DNA of 64,000 nucleotides from Marinobacter sp. THAF197a. GTDB taxonomy: Bacteria; Pseudomonadota; Gammaproteobacteria; Pseudomonadales; Oleiphilaceae. Of the stretch, positions 1-8,294 are shown in pieces. The DNA lies in the NCBI RefSeq assembly GCF_009363275.1, contig NZ_CP045324.1:3410001-3474000 (forward strand). Direction: 5' to 3'. A program made the position numbers and the translations under genes. Numbering within the stretch: position 1 is the stretch's first letter; every line of letters begins with the position of its first letter. The notes under the pieces were generated by a model, which saw nothing but the letters and a program-made list of their open reading frames with translations, was not told where the DNA came from and did not search any database.

Positions 1-522
1 CTTCCGCAACTGAATGGCTGGCAGTTACTGGAGCTTCTCAGGAAACGTTCCAACACGCCGGTCCTCTTCCTGACCGCCCGAGACTCAGTAGAAGATCGGG
101 TTCGCGGCCTGGAATCAGGAGGCGACGACTACCTGGTCAAACCTTTTTCTTATGCGGAGTTTCTGGCGCGCGTTCGTTCGCTCTTGAGACGAGGCGGACC
201 TACCAGGGAGCTGGACCATTTGGTGGTAGCAGACCTGGAGCTGGATTTAACAAGCCGCACAGTCACACGAGGCGGCAAAACCATAGCCCTTACCCCTCGG
301 GAGTTTTCGCTTTTACACCTGCTACTTACCCATCAGGAACAGGTTCTGGCCAGAACCGATATTGCCACCCAGCTCTGGGACATGAACTTTGATAGCGACA
401 CAAAAGTTGTCGACGTTGCGGTCAGGCGGCTGAGAGCAAAGGTTGATGATGGCTTTGCCTTGCGGCTTATCCATAACGTCCGGGGAGTCGGTTACGTCCT
501 CAGGGCAGGGGCTCACTCGTGA
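1..522 (+). CDS. OmpR-family response regulator, CusR/CopR/IrlR-like, 5' truncated
   Basis: The frame is open from base 1, so the N-terminus with the phosphoacceptor Asp lies outside the window. What remains is the second half of a receiver domain (PxxNGW loop, VLFLTAR strand, the VKPF motif with its conserved Lys) followed by a winged-helix DNA-binding domain (TPREFSLLHLLL, DVAVRRLRAK, RGVGYVLR). The order and the LARVRSLLRRG linker resemble CusR/CopR metal-responsive regulators. It overlaps the downstream sensor kinase by 4 bp (GTGA), so the pair is one transcript. Copper, silver or other metal sensing is family inference; no metal-efflux gene is visible here. Confidence 0.9.
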   Translation, partial: LPQLNGWQLLELLRKRSNTPVLFLTARDSVEDRVRGLESGGDDYLVKPFSYAEFLARVRSLLRRGGPTRELDHLVVADLELDLTSRTVTRGGKTIALTPREFSLLHLLLTHQEQVLARTDIATQLWDMNFDSDTKVVDVAVRRLRAKVDDGFALRLIHNVRGVGYVLRAGAHS

Positions 523-1883
523 GAAATCTCCCGCTCAGCCAGCGATTGGCACTGATGTTTGCCGCAATCTGCTTGCTCACTCTCAGCTCTATCGGCTTTT
601 TTCTGTACTCCTCCCTGGCAAAAGAGCTTGCCTGGCGGGACGATCAGACGCTGCTCGGGCGCCTGGAACGCATGGAGGCACTGCTCAATAGCACAGAATC
701 GGTCTCCGAGCTCCAGGACCAACCCCAGCTTTATGCCAATATGCTCGGCAATACAGACAACGTTCTCTGGGTGATCAGCCAACAGGGCAACACACTGATT
801 GAAATCAATCCGCCAGGCCTGCCTGTCCCCTCCCCTGCCCAGCCGGGTTTGGTCCGTTTTTACACAGGAGAAACGCCGCTTCGTTATCGGGCGGCAACCG
901 CTACCATTCGCATAGCCGATCAGGAACTCACGCTGGTGGCGGGCAGAACCCTGAGCGAGAGAGATCGAATGCTGGCGAGTTATCAATGGACACTCTGTTG
1001 GGCCATTGCCCTTGGCACAGCCATCGTCGCGCTGCTCGGGTGGCTGATCAGTTACCGGGCACTCGGCCCGGTAAAGCAAATGTCCGACACCATTGCCCGT
1101 ATTCGATCAAACACTCTGAACATGCGTTTACAGGTAGCCGATCACGCTCCCGAAATCCGACAATTGCAGGCTCGCCTGAACGCCATGATCGACCGTCTGG
1201 AAAGCGGCTTTGACCAGCTTGCTCGATTTTCAGAAGACTTGGCTCACGAAATGCGCACCCCGCTCAATAATCTGATCGGGCATACCCAGCAGTGCCTGTC
1301 GAAGCCTCGAAGCAACGAGGAGTACCAGGCGTTGCTGCTGTCGAACCTGGAAGAGCACGAACGCCTGGCTCGGGTTATCAACAGCATGTTGTTTCTGGCG
1401 CGAACAGAACAATCCGAAATAACTCCGGACCAGCAAGCGTTTGCCATCCAGCCAGTGGTTGACCAACTGATAGGCTATTTCTCGGGGGTCGCTGAAGAGG
1501 CTAGTACTACGCTGACCAACAAAACCGAGGGCACCCTGGTCGCATCGAGCGAGCTGGTACAACGGGCACTGGCAAACCTGCTGGATAATGCGCTGCGATA
1601 TGGAGAAAGTGGCGGCTCCGTAGAGATTCGAAGCCACAAGGAAGACAGCTCTATACACCTGACGGTCTTCAATACCGGTGATCCAGTCGCTGATGACGAC
1701 CTGCCTCGGCTGTTTCACCGATTCTATCGTTGCGACCCGGCGAGGCAGACGATGGCAGAATCCGGAGGGCTCGGGCTCGCTATTGTCTATGCAATCATGA
1801 AGCATCATGGCGGCCATGCGACTGTTCGCAATGTTCATGGCGGCGTAGAAGCTGAATTGATATTCCCAGTGTTGCCTCAATAA
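519..1883 (+). CDS. Heavy-metal-type sensor histidine kinase (CusS/IrlS family)
   Basis: A 454-aa membrane kinase starting at a GTG that overlaps the regulator stop. TM1 spans about residues 10-31, a periplasmic sensor region about 32-155, TM2 about 157-180, then a HAMP linker. The H-box is SEDLAHEMRTPLNN with phospho-acceptor His243; the N-box is LANLLDNALRYGE (about 351-363) and the G2 box GGLGLAI (416-422). The layout matches the heavy-metal sensor kinase family, whose periplasmic loop binds Cu or Ag in CusS. It is the cognate kinase of the regulator upstream by overlap. The ligand cannot be read from the sequence. Confidence 0.92.
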   Translation: MRNLPLSQRLALMFAAICLLTLSSIGFFLYSSLAKELAWRDDQTLLGRLERMEALLNSTESVSELQDQPQLYANMLGNTDNVLWVISQQGNTLIEINPPGLPVPSPAQPGLVRFYTGETPLRYRAATATIRIADQELTLVAGRTLSERDRMLASYQWTLCWAIALGTAIVALLGWLISYRALGPVKQMSDTIARIRSNTLNMRLQVADHAPEIRQLQARLNAMIDRLESGFDQLARFSEDLAHEMRTPLNNLIGHTQQCLSKPRSNEEYQALLLSNLEEHERLARVINSMLFLARTEQSEITPDQQAFAIQPVVDQLIGYFSGVAEEASTTLTNKTEGTLVASSELVQRALANLLDNALRYGESGGSVEIRSHKEDSSIHLTVFNTGDPVADDDLPRLFHRFYRCDPARQTMAESGGLGLAIVYAIMKHHGGHATVRNVHGGVEAELIFPVLPQ

Positions 1884-1903
1884 GACTCAGCAGGCCGAGT
1901 AGT

Positions 1904-2275
1904 TCATCGCCCATCTTCACCAGAAAGACGGCGGTCCACCCACCGATGGTAGAGTTGAGCAAGCGCGGGCCGAATGACCGGCAAGCTAATTAACCAGGCC
2001 ACCGGTTTCAGCAACGGCACCCGAGACATCAGCAAGATGTAGGCATCCATTTCCCTATGGATGGTGCCGTCACCATCTTTGACGTGCAGCTCTCTAAGGG
2101 CCTTGTCCGGATCTATACCCTGCTGCCGCAGCTCTTCGTCACGGCCGGTAATATCCAGCCACTCCACAGACTCACCGGTCCGCCCCGCCAGTTTTTCATA
2201 CCAGCGGCGATCCTTGATGCAGGCCGGGCAGGAACCATCATAGAATACCAACAGTTTGTCCTGGGCATGCGTCAT
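1904..2275 (-). CDS. DUF393 (DCC family) thiol-disulfide oxidoreductase
   Basis: A 123-aa protein with the DCC-family signature FYDGSCPAC at residues 11-19 (Cys16 and Cys19 as a CxxC pair), followed by a thioredoxin-like alpha/beta pattern and a hydrophobic stretch near 83-100. Members are predicted redox proteins of poorly defined function. The start is well supported by GGGAGG five bases before the ATG. It lies on the minus strand just downstream of the esterase gene, spaced about 50 bp, so co-transcription is possible. It is convergent with the sensor kinase gene. Confidence 0.85.
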   Translation of the reverse strand: MTHAQDKLLVFYDGSCPACIKDRRWYEKLAGRTGESVEWLDITGRDEELRQQGIDPDKALRELHVKDGDGTIHREMDAYILLMSRVPLLKPVAWLISLPVIRPALAQLYHRWVDRRLSGEDGR

Positions 2276-2324
2276 AACGCCTCCCTTTTGTTAAAACTAT
2301 GGCAACGCCCGGGGCTCGCGCCCC

Positions 2325-2993
2325 TTACTTTCGCTCAGAGGTGAGCTGGAACAGAAACTTGTCCAAATCCCTCACTTCCTCCAGACAAAGGCTATGTTCC
2401 ATACCATAGCAGTAATACTCCGGCTCATACCCAAGATCCTGCAGCTTTTGCTGCGCCGCAAGGCCCAGATGCTCCGCTACAATCGGATCAAATTGGCCGT
2501 GCCCGATGAAAATCGGCAGTTTTCGATTGGCTTCACTTAACTGAATGGAGTCAGCCGTAGCGAAGTAGGTAGACAGCGCAAACAGGCCACCCAGCCGCTC
2601 CGGGTAACTCAGCGCCAGCTCATAGGCCACAGCGCCACCCTGGGAGAAACCACCCAGAATAATGCTCTCGCTGGCAATACCCCGCTCCCGTTCCTGCTGA
2701 ATAAGCTCGGCCACCATGCCGGCAGAAGCACGTAGTTGCTCAGTGTCTACCTTACGGTCCACATCCATGGCCAGGATGTCGTACCAGGCGGGCATGACCA
2801 TGCCCGCGTTGATGGTGACTGGCAATTCAGGCGCATGCGGAAATATAAAGCGCACAGCCTGCTCCCGGGAGAAACGAAATTCCGGAACTACGGGTTCGAA
2901 ATCATGGCCACTGGCGCCCAGGCCATGTAGCCAGATAATGGTGATTTGGGGGTTGTCGCCGGTATCGATTTGCAGGGTGTTCAGGGCTGTCAT
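2325..2993 (-). CDS. Alpha/beta hydrolase, phospholipase/carboxylesterase family
   Basis: A 222-aa cytosolic serine hydrolase of the carboxylesterase/acyl-protein thioesterase family. The nucleophile elbow GGFSQGG gives Ser117; Asp169 (GQFDP) and His200 (MEHS) complete the triad; the oxyanion loop is LHGLGASG near residue 22. Length and motif order fit Pseudomonas carboxylesterase II/EstB. Such enzymes hydrolyse short acyl esters; the natural substrate is unknown. A short GGGGC/GCCCC hairpin (2311-2324) sits just after its stop. Confidence 0.88.
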   Translation of the reverse strand: MTALNTLQIDTGDNPQITIIWLHGLGASGHDFEPVVPEFRFSREQAVRFIFPHAPELPVTINAGMVMPAWYDILAMDVDRKVDTEQLRASAGMVAELIQQERERGIASESIILGGFSQGGAVAYELALSYPERLGGLFALSTYFATADSIQLSEANRKLPIFIGHGQFDPIVAEHLGLAAQQKLQDLGYEPEYYCYGMEHSLCLEEVRDLDKFLFQLTSERK

Positions 2994-3043
2994 CGGGCCT
3001 CCGGAAGATCAGGTAATAACCGGCGACTTTAACATTTTCTGAG

Positions 3044-3793
3044 TCAGCGAGCCCAAAGATCCTTGCGGATGCTCACCCACAGCTTACGAAACTCGACAGC
3101 GGCCGGGCTATTTGGCGCCAGCAGCTCAAGCGGCTGTCCTTCCTCTCCCATGCGTTCAACCGCACTGGCATAGGGCACCGCCGCTGGAACTTGGTGCCCG
3201 AACAACTCACTCCCTTGGGCCAGTATCTCCCTGTGCAAATTTTTGCGCCGGTCCACCATTGAGAAAAACGGCCGCAGCTTCTTGCTCCCCAGCTTCTTGT
3301 CTTTCACAAACTCCCGTAACTGGTTCCAGCTGTTTAGTGACAGCCAGGTCGGAACCATGGGCACGTAGACCTTGTCCGCCACCTCCAGTACCTGTTCGGT
3401 CAGCCGGGAAAGCGTTGGCGGGCAGTCCAGGATAACCAGACTGGTATCCTCTGAAAGCGGTGCCAGCAGATCCTTCAGGGCGTTGTGCCCTTCTTCCTGC
3501 TCCAGCTTGATATCGAAGTTACGAAAGCTGCTGTGGGCGGGAATGAAATCCAGGTTGGGGTAGACGTCTTCGTGGATGAAGCGGGCGATGGGGGATTTGC
3601 CTTCCAGCAGTTTGGACAGCTTGCGGCCCTTGACCATCTCGGCGCCGGCCAGGTAGAAGCTGGCAGCTCCTTGCGGGTCCAGATCCCAAAGCAGGGTGCT
3701 GATATTCTCGCGGCTGGCCAGGTAGGCCATGTTGACGGCAGCGGCAGTTTTACCCACGCCACCTTTGGGGCTATAGAAGGCAATTATTCTCAT
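3044..3793 (-). CDS. Orphan ParA-family (MinD/ParA) ATPase
   Basis: A 249-aa P-loop ATPase with a deviant Walker A motif SPKGGVGKT (residues 8-16), Walker A' LLWDLDPQG and Walker B LVILDCPP. The ATG at 3793 is chosen because GGAG lies eight bases upstream; an in-frame TTG further upstream has no ribosome site. No parB, parS-binding partner or flagellar or chemosensory gene is adjacent, so it is not the chromosome-partition ParA. Orphan ParAs position varied cargos. It may act with the small lysine-rich gene upstream only by chance, since that gene has its own hairpin terminator. Confidence 0.85.
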   Translation of the reverse strand: MRIIAFYSPKGGVGKTAAAVNMAYLASRENISTLLWDLDPQGAASFYLAGAEMVKGRKLSKLLEGKSPIARFIHEDVYPNLDFIPAHSSFRNFDIKLEQEEGHNALKDLLAPLSEDTSLVILDCPPTLSRLTEQVLEVADKVYVPMVPTWLSLNSWNQLREFVKDKKLGSKKLRPFFSMVDRRKNLHREILAQGSELFGHQVPAAVPYASAVERMGEEGQPLELLAPNSPAAVEFRKLWVSIRKDLWAR

Positions 3794-3912
3794 GACGGAG
3801 GCTCCTGCCGTGTCTGGTGTTAACAAACACTACAGGATAACAGCCACCCGCGAGGCTTCTATGAAGCTTTTATGACAGAGTAATCGCTGGACCGGGTGTG
3901 TCGCGGGTAAGA

Positions 3913-3956
3913 AGGGCTTTCGTAAAACCACGCTCACGCGGCTTTGCGGAAGCCCT
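3913..3956 (-). terminator. Long hairpin spanning the end of arfA, with the stop codon in its loop
   Basis: In the minus-strand transcript two 20-nt arms face each other across a 4-nt loop. Hand pairing gives 16 Watson-Crick and 2 G-U pairs out of 20. The loop is UGAG and contains the UGA stop codon of the small gene at 3934-4089. A TTCTT stretch follows. In arfA genes of other bacteria such a hairpin, inside or across the end of the reading frame, is an RNase III site or an intrinsic terminator that makes the mRNA lack a stop codon. Confidence 0.75.
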
Positions 3957-4089
3957 CCATCCGCACGGCCTTGTCCCGGTTGCGCTTGTATTTGGTTTTG
4001 TCTTCAACCACCCGCATCTGATATTTTGGCGTTCTCAGTTCTCGTTGCACAGCGCTGTGCTGTGTGGCTTTCGCCTGTTTCTTCGCCAT
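3934..4089 (-). CDS. arfA: Probable ArfA-like alternative ribosome-rescue factor (51 aa)
   Basis: A 51-codon gene with a strong ribosome site (GAGGAG eight bases before the ATG) encoding a very basic protein: MAKKQAKATQ at the N-terminus, then LRTPKYQMRVVEDKTKYKRN. The L..P.(F/Y)..RV....K..Y.R spacing resembles the ArfA core. ArfA recruits release factor 2 to ribosomes stalled on stop-less mRNAs when trans-translation fails. Identity is strengthened by the 20-nt hairpin that covers the last eight codons and puts the stop codon in its loop, the arrangement by which arfA messages become non-stop and are degraded through tmRNA while tmRNA works. The upstream TGG-TATCAT around 4130 is a possible extended -10. 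Alternative: an unrelated basic small protein. Confidence 0.7.
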   Translation of the reverse strand: MAKKQAKATQHSAVQRELRTPKYQMRVVEDKTKYKRNRDKAVRMEGFRKAA

Positions 4090-4320
4090 TTCGGTTTCTC
4101 CTCGTTTGGCTACGTTTTCACGGTGCGTATGATACCACTTTCCTGACTTTCGTGAGCGTAAGCAATGACACTCACGGTGTGGCTCACATTTCTAGCCGCA
4201 GCGGCCCTGACCAGCGTCAGGCGTCCTGGAAAGACCTTTTGATCATAGGTAGTTCTGAGTAATTGTGCGGCCACCGCGATTGCCGTCAAATACTCCGACA
4301 TCAACCAGGTAGCCAACAAC

Positions 4321-5286
4321 ATGCTGATTGCCTCTCTCGCCATTCTTGCCGGTCTTGCCCTTCTGGTCTGGAGTGCAGACCGCTTCGTTGAGGGTTCGGC
4401 CGCTGCGGCTGGCCATTTCGGAATGCCACCGTTACTGATCGGTATGGTGGTGGTTGGCTTTGGCACCTCGGCACCCGAAATGGTGGTTTCAGCTTTGGCG
4501 GCAACCCAGGGAAATCCTGGGCTGGCTCTGGGTAACGCCTATGGCTCCAACATCACCAACATCGCTCTGATTCTGGGCATCACCGCTGTGATTGCGCCCA
4601 TCGCCGTGCACTCGCAGGTCATGCGCAAGGAATTGCCGATTCTGGCACTGGTCACCCTGGCGGCCGCCTGGCTTCTGTTTGATGGCGAGCTGAGTCGGCT
4701 CGATGCTGCCGGCTTGCTCGTACTCTTTGCTCTTCTGCTTGGATGGAGCATCTGGTCTGGCATCAGGAAAACCAATGACACCTTCGCCACCGATATGGAC
4801 GCCGAACTTACCGCCCATGCCATGCCCATCCGCAAGGCTGCCGTCTGGCTGCTGGTTGGACTTGTCCTGCTGATTATCAGTTCCCGCATTCTGGTCTGGG
4901 GGGCGGTCGACCTGGCCACCCGTTTCGGCGTGAGTGATCTGGTGATCGGCCTGACCATTGTGGCGATCGGCACGTCGCTTCCGGAGTTAGCGTCCTCCAT
5001 CATTGCGGCCAGAAAAGGCGAGCACGACCTGGCACTGGGTAATATTCTGGGTTCCAATCTGTTCAACACCCTGGCGGTGGTCGGTATTGCTGGCTCCATC
5101 GCACCCATGGCCGTGGCGGACGAGGTATTGATGCGCGACATTCCCGTGATGGTAGGCCTTACCCTTGCCCTGTTCGTACTTGGTTACGGCTTTCGGGGCC
5201 CCGGGCGCATCAACCGGCTGGAAGGGGGCGGATTGCTGGCCGTCTTTATTGGTTACACGGTCTATCTGTTAACCACCGCCTTTTAA
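4321..5286 (+). CDS. Calcium/sodium antiporter (CaxA/YrbG family)
   Basis: A 321-aa inner-membrane protein with about ten hydrophobic segments in two inverted halves. Each half carries the alpha-repeat signature of the K+-dependent Na+/Ca2+ exchanger family: VGFGTSAPE (about 45-53) followed by GNAYGSNITN, and VAIGTSLPE followed by GNILGSNLFN in the second half. The acidic PE residues and Asn of the GSN motifs form the cation site in the family. The gene is preceded by a roughly 230-bp spacer without another gene. Its 3' end overlaps the convergent Nmad3 gene by 4 bp. Confidence 0.92.
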   Translation: MLIASLAILAGLALLVWSADRFVEGSAAAAGHFGMPPLLIGMVVVGFGTSAPEMVVSALAATQGNPGLALGNAYGSNITNIALILGITAVIAPIAVHSQVMRKELPILALVTLAAAWLLFDGELSRLDAAGLLVLFALLLGWSIWSGIRKTNDTFATDMDAELTAHAMPIRKAAVWLLVGLVLLIISSRILVWGAVDLATRFGVSDLVIGLTIVAIGTSLPELASSIIAARKGEHDLALGNILGSNLFNTLAVVGIAGSIAPMAVADEVLMRDIPVMVGLTLALFVLGYGFRGPGRINRLEGGGLLAVFIGYTVYLLTTAF

Positions 5287-6137
5287 GACAACAACCCCGG
5301 GGTCAGCAACCATTTACTGACTCCCGGATACTGCGCCAGGTCCAGCACAAATTCCTGCCCCCGCGCCGCACTTTTCAGGCGACAGTATTCCGGGGCGTCA
5401 TCCGGGCGCCAGCGCTCCGGATTGTGGTGGTAACTCAGGGGTAAGCTATCGGTCCCTGGCATGAACGCGACCGGCAACCGCCAGTCCGTGACATTGGCCG
5501 CCTCCAGCGCCGTTAATCGATGCCGATCGTCCGGAGCAGACACCACACCGGCAGCCGGTAATTCCCCAATCAGGCCGGGAATCTGCAGCCTGTCACCACT
5601 GACATACAGGCTGTTGTGGGCGGATCGCCTACCGTGCAGATGCGGGTGGTAGGCCGCCCATTCCGGCATAGGCGCCGCCTCGTAAACTGGCCAGACGCCT
5701 CCCACCTGCAACCAGCCCCAGATGGCATGGTATGGCCGGCTTTGCGGTACAAAGCGCCAGCGCCTGCGATACCGCTCCACCTGCCGGAACAAAGCAAAGA
5801 ACAGAAACAGATCACCGGGCCCCACACCGTGGTTGGCGAGGTGCGCCTGGGCCGAGCCGTGCTGGCCAAGCACCGGGCGCCAGCCTGGCAGCCGGGGATA
5901 GGCGCCCTCGATCAGGTCCGGGTCCAGGTGGGCGCCTTTACGGGAGAAGCCGGAACGGCCGGTCAGCTGGGATACCAGGGGGCCAATGCTTTGGCCGTCG
6001 TATTGAATCTGGCTATAGCGGATGGGCGATTGATCATCCGGTATCGGAAGTGCCAGAGTACGTCCGTCCGGAAATACAGGGTTCGGGCAACCACCGGCAG
6101 AACTGTCGAAGCCTTTTCGGCTCAGGATAAGTTTCAT
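5283..6137 (-). CDS. Nmad3-type (nucleotide modification associated domain 3) protein
   Basis: A 284-aa soluble protein beginning KLILSRKGFDSSAGG followed by NPVFPDGRTLALPIPD, which I recognise as the start of the Nmad3 family. Further features are GPGDLFLFFALFR (about 119-131), HAIWGWLQVG and a C-terminal EFVLDL segment. Nmad domains were named from genomic association with DNA base-modification systems; their activity is not established, and many Nmad3 genes stand alone as here. No hypermodification, restriction or phage gene is nearby. The ribosome site before the ATG is weak. Function is left open. Confidence 0.75.
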   Translation of the reverse strand: MKLILSRKGFDSSAGGCPNPVFPDGRTLALPIPDDQSPIRYSQIQYDGQSIGPLVSQLTGRSGFSRKGAHLDPDLIEGAYPRLPGWRPVLGQHGSAQAHLANHGVGPGDLFLFFALFRQVERYRRRWRFVPQSRPYHAIWGWLQVGGVWPVYEAAPMPEWAAYHPHLHGRRSAHNSLYVSGDRLQIPGLIGELPAAGVVSAPDDRHRLTALEAANVTDWRLPVAFMPGTDSLPLSYHHNPERWRPDDAPEYCRLKSAARGQEFVLDLAQYPGVSKWLLTPGLLS

Positions 6138-6167
6138 AGCGGTGCATTATTGTCGAAAGCTACACCA

Positions 6168-6204
6168 ACAAAAAGGGCCTGTCAGATATCACTGGCAGAC
6201 CCTT
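6168..6204 (-). terminator. Intrinsic terminator after the iron-binding lipoprotein gene
   Basis: Read on the minus strand, an AAGGG-CTG-CAG stem (11 Watson-Crick pairs plus one G-U over 13 positions) with a six-base loop is followed by TTTTTG. It lies 24 bases after the stop of the substrate-binding protein gene and insulates it from the Nmad3 gene. Confidence 0.7.
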
Positions 6205-6227
6205 CACTGATCACCCGTTGGCAGACA

Positions 6228-7094
6228 TCAACGGACTGCGTCGACGACCTCATCCACCTGCAGGCGAACACTCTGCAGGCCACCACCTGAGAGGTACCAA
6301 AGGCCCGGATTCAGAACCACCACCCTGGTCGAGGCGCCGGCCTGATTCAGGGTAGATTGCAAGGCCTGCGGCGCCAGCGGTTCACCACCAATAGCGGCAC
6401 TACGATCGACCACCAGCAGGGTATCCGGCGCCATATCAGCCAGGATGTCTGCTGTCACCGGGTAGAAGGTGCGTTCGCCTCGCGTGACCGGTTGTACAGC
6501 ATCCGGAACGGTGGCGGCAGTCAGGTCCAGCAGCTCATAAACAACGGGCTCGCTTCGCAGGGACAGGTTACCGTCGTTGTGGGTGACCACTGTCACGGTG
6601 CTGCCTGCAGGCACAGCAGCTTTCTGTTCAGCCACATGCTGCCAGAGTGCATCCAGTTTGATACCGGCGGCCGCCTCCAGGCCGTAGTAACCGGCCAGGC
6701 TGGTGACCCGTGCATTCACTGCTTCGCGATAATCACCTTCGGGGAGGGTGACATCCCGCACCGGGGCCAGCCGGGCCACTTCCACCTGCAACTCTGCCCC
6801 TTGGCGACCGGTCATCAGCACCAGCCCCGGGGTCAGTTGGCCTATCAGTTCCTGGTCTGGCAGTTTCAGACTACCGGCGTCAGGCAACCTGGCCTGCATG
6901 CCCTCCAGGTATTCCGGCAGGCCCTGATGGGGCAACGCAAGAATCTGGTCATCCACACCCAACTCAAGAAGGGTGTCCAATGCGCCGTGGTCGTAGCTGA
7001 TGACCGTGGGGCCATTAGCATTGTCACTTGCCGCACAACCCGCCAGAGCAAGGGCAGCAACAGTCGCAGTCAGTATCGTTACAGGGTTGGTCAT
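6228..7094 (-). CDS. Siderophore/heme ABC-type substrate-binding lipoprotein (HmuT/FatB-like)
   Basis: A 288-aa predicted periplasmic lipoprotein: hydrophobic signal with lipobox LAGC (Cys20), then a class III binding-protein fold (PF01497-like) with VISYDHGALDTLLELGV, LTPGLVLMTG and ADMAPDTLLVVDR segments. Such proteins deliver ferric siderophores, heme or cobalamin to an FecCD-type permease. No permease or ATPase is in the window, so it must borrow one or act otherwise. A Fur-box-like site lies 62-80 bases before the start, which favours iron over cobalamin. Its own terminator follows. The ligand is not determinable. Confidence 0.8.
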   Translation of the reverse strand: MTNPVTILTATVAALALAGCAASDNANGPTVISYDHGALDTLLELGVDDQILALPHQGLPEYLEGMQARLPDAGSLKLPDQELIGQLTPGLVLMTGRQGAELQVEVARLAPVRDVTLPEGDYREAVNARVTSLAGYYGLEAAAGIKLDALWQHVAEQKAAVPAGSTVTVVTHNDGNLSLRSEPVVYELLDLTAATVPDAVQPVTRGERTFYPVTADILADMAPDTLLVVDRSAAIGGEPLAPQALQSTLNQAGASTRVVVLNPGLWYLSGGGLQSVRLQVDEVVDAVR

Positions 7095-7155
7095 GGTCGT
7101 TCCTGAAATCTATTGGCCTTGAATTCCTGCAAGGTATTCAAACCCAAGGCGTTAT

Positions 7156-7174
7156 GGGAATGGTTATCAATTTC
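7156..7174 (-). promoter_or_regulatory. Candidate Fur box upstream of the iron-binding lipoprotein
   Basis: GGGAATGGTTATCAATTTC on the plus strand matches the 19-bp GATAATGATAATCATTATC consensus at 13 positions, including the central ATGnTnATCA. It sits 62-80 bases upstream of the start codon on the minus strand, a usual place for Fur repression. Confidence 0.6.
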
Positions 7175-7199
7175 AGGAAAGTTACCACAGGCCCGGACT

Positions 7200-8165
7200 T
7201 CAAGTACCGGCATGATGCGTTCCGGTTTCCGGAACAACCGGAGGCTTAGAGAACTCCCGGAGCCATTCATCCGGCACGTTTGCTCGCAGGTGAGCCATGA
7301 ACGCCCTCACCCTTCTGGGTAAATGACCGTGAGGATACAGCAGGGTGACTGGCAGCACCGGCCCTCGCCACTCAGGCAGGCACAATCCGAATTGCCCAGG
7401 GTGAGCTTCCAGCCGGCGATCGGCCAACCAGTGAGGAATCAAGCCCAGGCCCCGGCCAGCCGCTATGGCATCGCCCTGAACACACGACTGATCAACGGTA
7501 AACGCCCGCACAGGCATGGCGAGCGGGTAGGTACCCAGCTTGGGATGACGCAAAACCAGACCCGGCCCCGGCCCGCCCAGCAGGTCAACCCACTGGTGGC
7601 GATCAAGTTCGCCGGGAGACGCCGGCACACCATATCGCTCGAAATAGTCCGGGCTGCCATAGATACCCTGGCTAAGGCTCCCCAAACGCTCCTGTCTCAG
7701 AGTGGTTTCTCCAACCTCTCCGAGCCATAAACACACACCATCTTCCAACTCACCGGGAACCTCCTGCTGGGTACCAATAGCCACCCGCACATCGCCATGC
7801 TGTTCTAGAAACGATCGCACCACACCGGAAAACCAACCACGCACGAAGGCTTCATGGCACCTTAGCTCCAGTGTACCGCTGACATCCTCCTTCAATTCAT
7901 CCAGCGCCTCCCGGCCCTGGGAAACCAACTCAAGAATCTCAACGCTGTAACGGTAAAACACGCGCCCCGCTTCGTTAGGCACAATACGCCGGGACTGCCT
8001 CAGCAACAGTGGCTGCCCGACGGCCTGTTCAAGTTGGCGAATTTTCCGGCTGAGCGTCGATTTCGGCAGCCCCAGGTCTTTGGTACTGGCCGTCAGGCTG
8101 CCTGTTCGCACCACTGAGACAAATGCTTCCAGCTCTGAGAGGTCATACATTTTTCTGTTCCACAT
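7200..8165 (-). CDS. LysR-family transcriptional regulator
   Basis: A 321-aa regulator with an N-terminal winged HTH (LSELEAFVSVVRTGSLTASTKDLGLPKSTLSRKIRQLEQAVG, about residues 9-50) and a substrate-binding effector domain. A second ATG at 8150 would remove five residues; neither has a strong ribosome site. It lies between the iron-binding lipoprotein and the Bcr/CflA exporter, all on the minus strand, and has a Fur-like site 41-59 bases before its start. It may regulate one or both neighbours, but the effector is unknown. Confidence 0.88.
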   Translation of the reverse strand: MWNRKMYDLSELEAFVSVVRTGSLTASTKDLGLPKSTLSRKIRQLEQAVGQPLLLRQSRRIVPNEAGRVFYRYSVEILELVSQGREALDELKEDVSGTLELRCHEAFVRGWFSGVVRSFLEQHGDVRVAIGTQQEVPGELEDGVCLWLGEVGETTLRQERLGSLSQGIYGSPDYFERYGVPASPGELDRHQWVDLLGGPGPGLVLRHPKLGTYPLAMPVRAFTVDQSCVQGDAIAAGRGLGLIPHWLADRRLEAHPGQFGLCLPEWRGPVLPVTLLYPHGHLPRRVRAFMAHLRANVPDEWLREFSKPPVVPETGTHHAGT

Positions 8166-8205
8166 TGCGAGACCAATTGCCCCAATCTACTGTTAAAATA
8201 ACAAT

Positions 8206-8224
8206 GAGAAACATTATCATTATT
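8206..8224 (-). promoter_or_regulatory. Candidate Fur box upstream of the LysR gene
   Basis: GAGAAACATTATCATTATT matches the Fur consensus at 14 of 19 positions and is embedded in an AT-rich stretch with further ATCATTAT repeats. It lies 41-59 bases before the LysR start and after the end of the MFS gene, so it should control the LysR gene. Confidence 0.62.
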
Positions 8225-8294
8225 TTAAGGCACGCTTTGCAAGCAACCCTTTTCGGAGCCAACAGATAAAAGCCACTTTCAAATACTTTAATGC

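Noticed and set aside
3044..3793. Chromosome partition ParA
   Set aside because: No parB, parS, gidA/gidB or rsmG neighbour and no N-terminal HTH; kept as an orphan ParA-family ATPase.
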